A stretch of DNA of 64,000 nucleotides from assembly GCF_003795145.1 (NCBI RefSeq), contig NZ_CP027786.1, forward strand, positions 558,001 to 622,000, written 5' to 3'. The stretch comes from Tetragenococcus koreensis (GTDB taxonomy: Bacteria > Bacillota > Bacilli > Lactobacillales > Enterococcaceae). Under the pieces are notes generated by a model, which made no database searches, was not told where the DNA came from, and saw nothing but the letters and a program-made list of their open reading frames with translations. The position numbers and the translations under genes were made by a program. Below are positions 57,222 through 64,000 of this stretch, piece after piece; position 1 is the stretch's first letter, and each line of letters opens with the position of its first letter.

Positions 57222-57464
57222 ATGATATCAGACGAAAAGATAAATCGTATTAATGAATTAGCCAAAAAGAAAAAAGAACAAGGGCTAACAGATGCTGAGC
57301 AAGAAGAGCAGAAAGCATTAAGACAAGAATATTTAGAAACCTTTCGTGGGGGAATGAAAAAACACATCGAAGGCATGAAAGTGGTTGATCCTGAGGGGAA
57401 AGATGTAACTCCTGAAAAACTTAAAAAAATTCAAAAGAAAAAAGGATTACACAACCGTAAATAA
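57222..57464 (+). CDS. ynzC: UPF0291/DUF896 protein YnzC
   Basis: The protein has 80 residues, helical and highly charged, with the family pattern [20 protein letters not shown] and [19 protein letters not shown]. In Bacillus subtilis ynzC sits in the SOS-controlled yneA-yneB-ynzC operon beside lexA, and its function is unknown. Here the upstream side has been replaced by the ISLre2 element, and no LexA box is visible between the element and the ATG. The start follows AGGAGGG. tkt lies 101 bp downstream. Confidence 0.93.
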   Translation: MISDEKINRINELAKKKKEQGLTDAEQEEQKALRQEYLETFRGGMKKHIEGMKVVDPEGKDVTPEKLKKIQKKKGLHNRK

Positions 57465-57565
57465 ACTGTGTATCCCTTTTCAAATTTGATTGAAAAATAG
57501 TCTTTTATCTTTTATAATAGAATAGAATTAAAAGTAAAATTAACCTAAAATAGGAGGCGTTCGTA

Positions 57566-59560
57566 TTGTTTGATGAAATTGATGAATTAGGGGTAAATAC
57601 GCTTCGAACCTTAAGTATTGACGCAGTCCAAAAAGCCAACTCAGGGCATCCTGGCTTGCCTTTAGGCGCTGCACCCATGGCTTACGCTCTATGGACAAAG
57701 TATTTGAAAGTGAACCCGAAAACTTCACGGAAATGGATTGATCGGGATCGTTTTGTTTTATCCGCTGGGCATGGGTCGGCTTTACTATATAGCTTGCTGC
57801 ATTGTTCAGGCTACGATCTTTCAATTGATGAATTAAAGAATTTTCGTCAATGGGGAAGTCATACGCCAGGTCACCCGGAAGTCGGCGATATCGATGGTGT
57901 AGAAGCAACGACGGGCCCATTAGGTCAAGGACTTGCAATGGCTGTGGGTATGGCGATGACAGAAGCACATTTAGCTGCTCAATATAATAAAAAAGATTTT
58001 TCTATTATTGATCATTACACTTATGCGCTAGCTGGTGATGGCGACTTGATGGAAGGAGTATCTCAAGAAGCTTCTTCATTAGCGGGCCATTTACAGTTAG
58101 GTAAATTGATTGTTTTTTATGATTCCAATGATATTTCCTTAGACGGACCGACTTCTAAAGCGTTTACTGAAAATGTGGGACAACGATTTGAAGCTTACGG
58201 TTGGCAACATCTGTTAGTAGAAGATGGTACTGACATGGAAGCTATTGCTAAAGCAATTGAAAAAGCACAAGAGAATACGGATCAGCCAACCTTGATCGAA
58301 GTAAAAACAGTGATCGGTTTGGGTTCACCTAAGGAAGGTACTTCTGCTGTCCATGGCGCAGCTTTGGGTGAAGAAGGAGTAACTGCTGCTAAAAAATTCT
58401 TTGGCTGGGATTATCCTGAATTTACAGTGCCAGAAGAAGCGGCGGCTCGTTTCAAAGAAACAATGGTGGATCAAGGTGAAAAAGCCGAAGCAGATTGGAA
58501 TGATCTATTTGCGGCTTACGAAAAGAACTATCCTGATGAAGCTGAACAATTGAAAAAAGCTTTTGCAGGTGAATTACCAGCTGACTGGGATAAAGAACTG
58601 CCACATTATGATGTAGGAAGCGATCAAGCTAGTCGTAAATCTAGCCAAGAGATCATTCAAGCTATTTCTAAAGCAGTATCTTCATTCTGGGGTGGCTCAG
58701 CAGATCTATCTTCTTCTAATAACACAATGGTTACTGATGATAAAGATTTCGCACCTGGTCAATATGAAGGTCGTAATATTTGGTTTGGTGTTCGTGAATT
58801 TGCGATGGCTGCTATCATGAATGGGATTCAATTACATGGGGGGACTAAGATTTACGGCGGCACTTTCTTTGTGTTTACCGATTATTTCCGTCCAGCATTG
58901 CGCTTAGCTGCTATCCAGCATTTGCCTGTTACGTATGTCTTAACCCACGACTCTATTGCTGTAGGTGAAGATGGACCGACTCATGAACCGGTTGAGCATT
59001 TGTCAAGTTTACGTAGCGTACCAAACTTAAGTGTGATTCGTCCAGCCGATGGGAATGAAACACGTGCGGCTTGGGAAATGGCGATGCACGCAGAAACTAA
59101 TCCAACTGTGCTGGTTTTAAGTCGTCAAGGATTGCCAACACTTGCTGGAACGACGGAAAATGTTGAAGAGAATGTAGCTAAAGGTGGCTATGTTATCTCA
59201 TCACAAAAAGGGAATAAACCTGATGGTATTCTAATTGCTACTGGTTCTGAAGTTCACCTAGCAGTTGAAGCACAAGAAAAATTAGCGGATGAGGATATTG
59301 ACGTTTCAGTTGTTTCCTTACCAAGTTTTGATTTATTTGAACAACAAAGTGAAGCCTACAAAGAATCTGTATTACCAAGTGGTATTAAAAAACGTTTGGG
59401 AATTGAAGCAGGAGCTTCATTTGGTTGGCATAAATATGTTAAAGATGATGGTCAATTGTTGACGATTGATCGCTTTGGCGCTTCGGCACCAGGCAATAAA
59501 GTCTTGGAAGAATATGGCTTTACCGTAGATAATGTTGTATCAATCTTTAAAACAATGTAA
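57566..59560 (+). CDS. tkt: Transketolase
   Basis: This 664-residue thiamine-diphosphate enzyme of the pentose phosphate pathway moves two-carbon units between sugar phosphates. Seen are [16 protein letters not shown], the ThDP motif [11 protein letters not shown] with the later [11 protein letters not shown], the [14 protein letters not shown] segment and the catalytic [15 protein letters not shown]. It starts with TTG, 8 nt after TAGGAGGCG. The tkt gene beside lexA and ynzC is a conserved Firmicute arrangement. Confidence 0.97.
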   Translation: MFDEIDELGVNTLRTLSIDAVQKANSGHPGLPLGAAPMAYALWTKYLKVNPKTSRKWIDRDRFVLSAGHGSALLYSLLHCSGYDLSIDELKNFRQWGSHTPGHPEVGDIDGVEATTGPLGQGLAMAVGMAMTEAHLAAQYNKKDFSIIDHYTYALAGDGDLMEGVSQEASSLAGHLQLGKLIVFYDSNDISLDGPTSKAFTENVGQRFEAYGWQHLLVEDGTDMEAIAKAIEKAQENTDQPTLIEVKTVIGLGSPKEGTSAVHGAALGEEGVTAAKKFFGWDYPEFTVPEEAAARFKETMVDQGEKAEADWNDLFAAYEKNYPDEAEQLKKAFAGELPADWDKELPHYDVGSDQASRKSSQEIIQAISKAVSSFWGGSADLSSSNNTMVTDDKDFAPGQYEGRNIWFGVREFAMAAIMNGIQLHGGTKIYGGTFFVFTDYFRPALRLAAIQHLPVTYVLTHDSIAVGEDGPTHEPVEHLSSLRSVPNLSVIRPADGNETRAAWEMAMHAETNPTVLVLSRQGLPTLAGTTENVEENVAKGGYVISSQKGNKPDGILIATGSEVHLAVEAQEKLADEDIDVSVVSLPSFDLFEQQSEAYKESVLPSGIKKRLGIEAGASFGWHKYVKDDGQLLTIDRFGASAPGNKVLEEYGFTVDNVVSIFKTM

Positions 59561-59571
59561 AAATAATTAAG

Positions 59572-59612
59572 AAAAAGCACGGGTCTTTCTGCAGATTGAC
59601 CCGTGCTTTTTT
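59572..59612 (+). terminator. Terminator of tkt
   Basis: AAAAAGCACGGGTC (59572-59585) pairs with GACCCGTGCTTTTT (59598-59611) with a 12-nt loop and a T-run, GC-rich in the core. Confidence 0.95.
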
Positions 59613-59695
59613 CGTGCTTTTAAAAAATTTCTAAAAGTCTTTTGCTTATATATCAATAATTATAGCCCTTGCCTAAAGAACTTTTAAAAGGAATT

Positions 59696-59736
59696 AAGCT
59701 AAAATCATTGTTTTATTTTGCAATTTAGCTTACAAT
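59696..59736 (+). promoter_or_regulatory. Promoter of the glucosaminidase gene with an inverted repeat
   Basis: TTGTTT (59708-59713) and TACAAT (59731-59736) are 17 bp apart. AAGCTAAA (59696-59703) and TTTAGCTT (59724-59731) form an inverted repeat that brackets the -35 box and touches the -10. This could be an operator; the regulator is unknown. Confidence 0.5.
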
Positions 59737-59801
59737 ATCTCTTATAGAATTCTTAATTTTTTTAACGGAGTTTTTTAAAAGTTTCTTAGAAGGAGGATGT
59801 T

Positions 59802-60689
59802 ATGGTTTACCAAACACGTAGTGAGCGTCATCAAAAACGGGTAACGTTTGATAAGAAGTTCGATAAGAAGACAGTACTATCTTTAGTAGGTACAGGTTTA
59901 GTCGTTGCTCCAACTACGGCGGCTTTATTCCCCCAAGAAAGCTATGCAGAGGAGTATCAGGTAGCAGAAAGTGAAGCCTCTTATTTGATTAATCAAATCA
60001 GTGGGTCAGCACAACAAATAGCAGATAGTAATGATTTATATGCTTCGGTAATGATTGCTCAGGCATTGCTAGAGAGTGGAAATGGCAGCTCTTCTCTTTC
60101 TTCTTCACCAACATATAATCTTTTTGGTGTGAAAGCATATGGGCAAGAACCGTCGATCTGGTTATCGACTCAAGAATACATCGATGGTGAATTTGAGACT
60201 ATGAATGAACCATTTAGAGTTTATGGTTCTTATGAAGAATCATTGCAGGACCATGCAGCTGTTTTGACGAGTTCAAGTTATTCTTCAGGTGCTCCTAATT
60301 ATCAGGGAGCTTGGAAAAGCCAAACATCAGGATATACAGATGCGACTGCTTTTCTTACTGGCAGATACGCGACTGATCCAGATTACGGACAAAAACTTAA
60401 TTCTTTAATTGAAGCTTATAATTTAACGCAATTTGATACGCCTGCACAACCTAGTGATTATACTTATACAGAGACAAGTTATGAAACAACAGATAGTGTA
60501 GAAAGCCAAGAGAGTGTTTCTGAAGAAGCAACCACTTCTGCTAGCTCAGGTAATACAACTTACACCGTGCAACAGGGTGATACATTATGGGACATTGCGC
60601 AGAACCAGGGCGTTTCTCTTGATGAGTTAATGGCTAATAACGGTTTAAGTGACGAGTTAGTCACAATAGGTCAACAGTTAACGATTTAA
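59802..60689 (+). CDS. Secreted endo-beta-N-acetylglucosaminidase (GH73) with LysM
   Basis: The protein has 295 residues. It has a long basic N-region followed by a hydrophobic segment (VLSLVGTGLVVAPTTAALF, about 31-49) and a likely cleavage after ESYA. The GH73 glucosaminidase domain spans about 60-205, with the catalytic Glu in QALLESGNGSS and the family block YNLFGVKAYG. A Ser/Thr/Glu linker then leads to one LysM (TYTVQQGDTLWDIAQNQGVS to the C-terminus) that binds peptidoglycan. It resembles AtlA-type autolysins that separate daughter cells. The ATG follows AAGGAGG. Confidence 0.92.
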   Translation: MVYQTRSERHQKRVTFDKKFDKKTVLSLVGTGLVVAPTTAALFPQESYAEEYQVAESEASYLINQISGSAQQIADSNDLYASVMIAQALLESGNGSSSLSSSPTYNLFGVKAYGQEPSIWLSTQEYIDGEFETMNEPFRVYGSYEESLQDHAAVLTSSSYSSGAPNYQGAWKSQTSGYTDATAFLTGRYATDPDYGQKLNSLIEAYNLTQFDTPAQPSDYTYTETSYETTDSVESQESVSEEATTSASSGNTTYTVQQGDTLWDIAQNQGVSLDELMANNGLSDELVTIGQQLTI

Positions 60690-60709
60690 TAAACTTCATT
60701 TTTTCCTGT

Positions 60710-60740
60710 AAAAGCATCTGAATTTCTCAGATGCTTTTTT
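60710..60740 (+). terminator. Terminator of the glucosaminidase gene
   Basis: AAAAGCATCTGA (60710-60721) pairs with TCAGATGCTTTT (60727-60738) with a 5-nt loop and T-run. Confidence 0.93.
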
Positions 60741-60819
60741 CGACGTTTTCAGGGAAAATGCTAGAAAAAAAGTAGAAGTCATAGTATGATGAAAATGATA
60801 GAAAATGGAGGGGGTCCTG

Positions 60820-61251
60820 TTGAGAAGTTTTGAAGAAGCATTACAACGTTTAAAAGATGAAAACATCCGTGTCACGTCTCAACGTAAAGCTATTCTAGAA
60901 TTTTTAGCTTACTCAGATGAGCATCCTACCGCCGAAACTATCTATAAAGCAATTGAAGATAAATTTCCTAGTATGAGCGTAGCAACGGTTTACAATAATT
61001 TGAAGCTTTTTACTAGGATCGGTTTTATTAAAGAAATGAACTACGGAGATGCTTCCAGTCGCTTTGATTTTGCCACAGAACCGCATTATCATGCGATTTG
61101 TAAAAGATGTGGACAAATTGCCGATTTTCATTACCCCGATTTAGAGGATGTGGAAATGGCTGCCAGTAAGCTAACTGGCTATGCTATTGATAGTCATCGC
61201 TTAGAAGTTTATGGCCTTTGCCCTAAGTGTCAAGCAGAAATTGAAAATTAA
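60820..61251 (+). CDS. perR: Peroxide-responsive repressor PerR (Fur family)
   Basis: The protein has 143 residues from the TTG at 60820, which is spaced from GGAGGGGG; an ATG at 60805 overlaps that site. It is a winged helix with HPTAETIYKAIEDKFPSMSVATVYNNL and the regulatory metal ligands in YGDASSRFDF and EPHYHAICKRCG. The two CxxC pairs (CKRC, CPKC) hold structural zinc. In PerR, iron-catalysed oxidation of histidine releases the repressor under peroxide. The sequence fits PerR better than Fur or Zur. No PerR box was found in its own promoter. Confidence 0.9.
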   Translation: MRSFEEALQRLKDENIRVTSQRKAILEFLAYSDEHPTAETIYKAIEDKFPSMSVATVYNNLKLFTRIGFIKEMNYGDASSRFDFATEPHYHAICKRCGQIADFHYPDLEDVEMAASKLTGYAIDSHRLEVYGLCPKCQAEIEN

Positions 61252-61260
61252 GAGCAATAT

Positions 61261-61299
61261 AAAAAGCTGTTTCTTTCTTTTAAATAGAAACAGCTTTTT
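61261..61299 (+). terminator. Terminator of perR
   Basis: AAAAAGCTGTTTCT (61261-61274) pairs with AGAAACAGCTTTTT (61286-61299), 14 bp perfect with an 11-nt loop. Confidence 0.93.
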
Positions 61300-61327
61300 C
61301 TCAATATAGAGCAAGAAGGAGTATTTT

Positions 61328-62026
61328 ATGATTTCATTACGAGATTATTTAAAAAGCGGACAAACAACGCTTTCTAACCTTTTAATTGAAAATTACCGGC
61401 AATTAGGGTTAACAAATGATGAATTCATCTTATGGATTCAATTATATAAATATCATGAATCCGGTAATGATTTTCCTGATTTAGCACCTATTGCAGTAAA
61501 TATGAATTGTGACCAAAAAGAAATTTATAACTTACTGAATCAATTAGTTGAAAAACAGGTAATTGCGATTGAATCAGAGAAAAATTCACAAGGAATTCGA
61601 AATGATTTCTATGATTTTTCAGCGATTTTCGAAAAATTAGAAGTATTGCAAAAACAACAAGAGAAAAAAACTAACGAAAGAAGCTATGAACAAAAGGTCC
61701 AATCTTTGTATCAAATGTTTGAAAAAGAATTTGGGCGAGCTTTATCACCCATTGAGTATCAACGAATTGGCCAATGGATTGAAGAGGATGAGTATCAACC
61801 AGATTTAATTCAATTAGCATTAAAAGAAGCTGTATTGAACCAAGCCTATAGTTTGAACTATATTGACCGTGTTTTGCTTTCTTGGGAACGAAAAAATATT
61901 ACAACTAAACAACAAGTAGAAGAAGAGCAAAAGCGTCGCAAGAGAAAGAAGTTAAAAAATGAAACTGCAAGGGAAGAAAAAGATCTACCAAACGTTTCGT
62001 TGCATAATTGGTTAGAAGAGGATTAA
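61328..62026 (+). CDS. dnaD: DNA replication initiation protein DnaD
   Basis: The protein has 232 residues: an N-terminal winged-helix oligomerisation domain (about 1-100) and a DnaB2-type C-terminal domain (about 115-195) with YQRIGQWIEEDEYQPDLIQLALKEAV and the conserved YIDRVLLSWERKNI. A basic tail (QKRRKRKKLKNE) may contact DNA. DnaD helps load the replicative helicase at oriC and at stalled forks. In enterococci nth usually follows; here the next gene, pbp1A, comes directly on the other strand. The ATG follows AGAAGGAG. Confidence 0.94.
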   Translation: MISLRDYLKSGQTTLSNLLIENYRQLGLTNDEFILWIQLYKYHESGNDFPDLAPIAVNMNCDQKEIYNLLNQLVEKQVIAIESEKNSQGIRNDFYDFSAIFEKLEVLQKQQEKKTNERSYEQKVQSLYQMFEKEFGRALSPIEYQRIGQWIEEDEYQPDLIQLALKEAVLNQAYSLNYIDRVLLSWERKNITTKQQVEEEQKRRKRKKLKNETAREEKDLPNVSLHNWLEED

Positions 62027-62046
62027 GCTTAGTTAGTAAAAGAGCC

Positions 62047-62092
62047 AAAAAATGGTGGAAGAACAATTGATTGTTTCTTCCACCATTTTTTT
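62047..62092. terminator. Bidirectional terminator between dnaD and pbp1A
   Basis: AAAAAATGGTGGAAGAA and a CAAT pair with ATTG and TTCTTCCACCATTTTTT (about 62047-62092) with almost no loop. It lies between the convergent dnaD and pbp1A genes. Confidence 0.9.
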
Positions 62093-62106
62093 AATTAAGA
62101 GCCCGT

Positions 62107-64000
62107 TTATTCTGAACTTTCTTCCTCTGAGTCGGGAGGAGATTCATCTTCACTGCCTCCATCTTCGTTGTCTCCGCCAGTGTCTTCTTCACTGTCGTCA
62201 TTACTACTATCATCGTTTCCAGTATCTGGGTTTTCATCTTCGGAAGGAGGCTCCTCCTCAGACGAAGATGATGGTTCTTCTTCAGGCTCGCTACTAGGTT
62301 CTGAACTTTCTTCTTCAGATGAAGACTCTTCTTCTGAAGAAGAGTCTTCATCTGAAGTTTCACTGCTAGGTTCTGAACTTTCTTCTTCCTCTTCAGTCGA
62401 AGGCTCTTCTTCTGAAGTTGAAGAAGGTGCTTGCGAAGAAGGTGTTGTCGACGATGATGGCGCACTTCGTCGTCTTGGTGCTTGCGAAGACGACGTCGAA
62501 GGTGTGTCATCTTGTCCTTTTAAATAAAGTTCTTTGCCAATACGAACTAAGCCATCTGGCATAGTCCAATCTTCATTTTCAACAGAAGATGATACATATT
62601 CCATCAACTCACGATAGACATCAGAAGCTACATGTGAGGATTCACTAGTTACAGGCGTCATTTTGTCATTATATCCCGTCCAAACAGCTAACGAATAGTT
62701 TTTAGTATAGCCGACAAAGTTAGAATCAGGAGAAGGGGAGGAGACATTGCCTTCAAGTTCTTCTAATTCGTCATCTGTGTAATTGGAAGTTCCGGTTTTA
62801 ACGGCTTGGTACAAGCCTGGGATTGCGGCATTTGTTCCTGTACCGTCAGTAACAACATCTTTTAAGATATCGGTCACCATATAAGCTGTAGTATCTTCCA
62901 TGGCTTTTTCACCTTCAACTTCAAAGGCATCTACTTCCTCAGAGCCATCTTGATAAACGATTTTATCAACGTATTGCGGCTCATAATAAGTACCACCGTT
63001 AGCAAATGCAGAGTAAGCAGCGGCCATTTTCAGACTAGATATGCCGTATTTTGTACCATCTTGTGTGTCGGAGTTACTTGATATGGCATTGGATTGGTTC
63101 AAGCTTTCGTAATGAATATTCAAATTTCCCAGGAATTCTTGGATTGAATCAGCTCCTACATCAGCAAACAACTTTGCTGCAGGAATGTTTCTTGAAAGCA
63201 CTAAAGCTTTGCGTAAAGTCATAGATCCCATAAACGAATTATCCCAGTTATTGATTTGGGTATCGCTGCCTTCATAAGAATAAGGTTCATCGACAATTGT
63301 TTTAGCTGTAGGATATTTTAAGAATTCAAAAGCAGGGCCGTAATCAACGACCGGTTTTACTGTAGATCCAAAATCTCTAGAAGTATTGACGGCTAAATTA
63401 TTGCCTAAAATTGTTCCTTCTTCCACATTTCGAGCACCAATCTGAGCTTTTACTTCCCCTGTATTAGGGTCGATCAATGTAGAAGCAACTTGCATCTTAT
63501 CATCGGGGTAATCTACATATTCATCAGAATTTACAATATCATACAAACGTTTTTGCGCGTCCTCATCTAAGTTGGTATAAATATTAAGTCCATCTCGATA
63601 GACATCTTTACCAGTCTTATCTTCCACTTCTTTGATTACTTCTTTTGTATAGTTATCATAATATTTATAATCATCATCTTCTTGTTCGAGTTCTTGTAGT
63701 CCATCATCAACAGGCGTGTTTTCAGCTTCTTCATATTCTTGCTGAGTAATTTTGTTATTATCTAACATTGTATATAAAACAGTATCACGACGTTCTTGTG
63801 CTTCTTCTTGATTGACATAAGGATCATAGTAATTTGGCGCATTAGGCATACCAGCGATTAAGGCAGTTTCGGCAAGTGATAGTTCGTTTAATGATTTACC
63901 ATAAAAAGCTTGGGACGCTGTTTGCATACCATAAAAGCCGTTGGACATATACACTTTATTAATATAATAAGTTAGAATTTCTTGCTTGGAATGCTGCCGT
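62107..64000 (-). CDS. pbp1A: Class A penicillin-binding protein 1A, N-terminal part outside window
   Basis: The frame is open to the right edge, where it reads QHSKQEILTYYINKVYMSNG, the end of the glycosyltransferase domain. The transpeptidase domain has the active-site STVK (in DFGSTVKP), SRN and KTGTSNY. It polymerises and cross-links peptidoglycan at the outer membrane face. After about residue 490 of the visible part comes a tail of some 125 residues made almost only of Ser, Glu, Asp and Pro. The ATG at 63954 is internal and not the start. Enterococcal PBP1A often has a Ser-rich tail, but this one is long and very acidic. Confidence 0.94.
   Translation of the reverse strand, partial: RQHSKQEILTYYINKVYMSNGFYGMQTASQAFYGKSLNELSLAETALIAGMPNAPNYYDPYVNQEEAQERRDTVLYTMLDNNKITQQEYEEAENTPVDDGLQELEQEDDDYKYYDNYTKEVIKEVEDKTGKDVYRDGLNIYTNLDEDAQKRLYDIVNSDEYVDYPDDKMQVASTLIDPNTGEVKAQIGARNVEEGTILGNNLAVNTSRDFGSTVKPVVDYGPAFEFLKYPTAKTIVDEPYSYEGSDTQINNWDNSFMGSMTLRKALVLSRNIPAAKLFADVGADSIQEFLGNLNIHYESLNQSNAISSNSDTQDGTKYGISSLKMAAAYSAFANGGTYYEPQYVDKIVYQDGSEEVDAFEVEGEKAMEDTTAYMVTDILKDVVTDGTGTNAAIPGLYQAVKTGTSNYTDDELEELEGNVSSPSPDSNFVGYTKNYSLAVWTGYNDKMTPVTSESSHVASDVYRELMEYVSSSVENEDWTMPDGLVRIGKELYLKGQDDTPSTSSSQAPRRRSAPSSSTTPSSQAPSSTSEEEPSTEEEEESSEPSSETSDEDSSSEEESSSEEESSEPSSEPEEEPSSSSEEEPPSEDENPDTGNDDSSNDDSEEDTGGDNEDGGSEDESPPDSEEESSE

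Noticed and set aside
62168-62527. A plus-strand frame of 119 codons, rich in Ser and Glu, opposite the end of pbp1A
   Set aside because: Alternating TCT and GAA codons give Ser/Glu on both strands (TTC and AGA complements). The frame mirrors the pbp1A tail and lacks a ribosome site, so it is a by-product of the repeat.

Overview
The window is 64 kb of chromosome from a low-GC Gram-positive bacterium of the order Lactobacillales, most likely family Enterococcaceae. The gene content points there: RexAB in place of AddAB with an intact AddB, a GlnP permease fused to two substrate-binding domains, an RNase PH-RdgB fusion, FabT-type operators around fabI and a FabZ/FabN-like dehydratase, and a PerR-type regulator next to dnaD and pbp1A. 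Long acidic tails on two surface-exposed proteins and active insertion sequences would fit a halophilic relative such as Tetragenococcus, but that genus call is inference. Several genes start with TTG behind a strong Shine-Dalgarno sequence. No rRNA, tRNA or CRISPR locus was seen.

Layout. 1-4.3 kb: the 3' end of dnaJ, a 520-base gene-free stretch with two direct repeats, and a glutamine-type ABC transporter (glnQ, glnP) on the minus strand. 4.5-12.6 kb: uvrB-uvrA behind a LexA box, then rapZ-yvcK-whiA. 12.6-16.8 kb: a cytosolic DsbA-like protein, then cdaA-cdaR-glmM (c-di-AMP synthesis and cell-wall precursor supply). 16.9-19.1 kb: two small membrane proteins around a 41-bp tandem repeat array, and a nitroreductase with a palindromic operator. 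19.3-31.9 kb: rexB-rexA, an HxlR regulator, a T-box leader with pheS-pheT, and trpS. 32.1-36.6 kb: a second amino-acid ABC transporter whose last gene is interrupted by an IS4-family element. 36.7-40.2 kb: murI, rph-rdgB, a phosphodiesterase and a CbpB-like CBS protein. 40.2-43.5 kb: an MscS channel, divergent fabI and fabZ/fabN, and a cyclophilin lipoprotein. 43.6-53.0 kb: mupG, a hydrolase, obg, a DUF1269-like gene, rnz, a short-chain dehydrogenase, a LapA-like protein, recJ and apt. 53.2-59.6 kb: an unusual D-Ala-D-Ala ligase, a small SOS-controlled membrane protein, lexA, an ISLre2-type element, ynzC and tkt. 59.8-64 kb: a glucosaminidase with LysM, perR, dnaD and a truncated pbp1A.

The most interesting locus is around lexA. 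A 64-residue double-helix membrane protein lies directly downstream of lexA, behind its own near-consensus promoter that carries two LexA boxes. It is a candidate SOS-induced division inhibitor or membrane effector that would take the place of YneA. On the other side of lexA, an ISLre2-type element has inserted at the edge of the LexA operator; its 9-bp target duplication includes the outer half-site of that operator. It separates lexA from ynzC-tkt but leaves the lexA promoter intact. The same 14-bp box precedes uvrB, so regulator and regulon members are present together.

The second insertion sequence, at 35.0-36.5 kb, replaced the last 17 codons of an ABC permease with 11 IS-encoded codons. 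The displaced original end and the operon terminator are still readable beyond the element. Both insertion sequences carry a hairpin that would hide the transposase ribosome-binding site in read-through transcripts.
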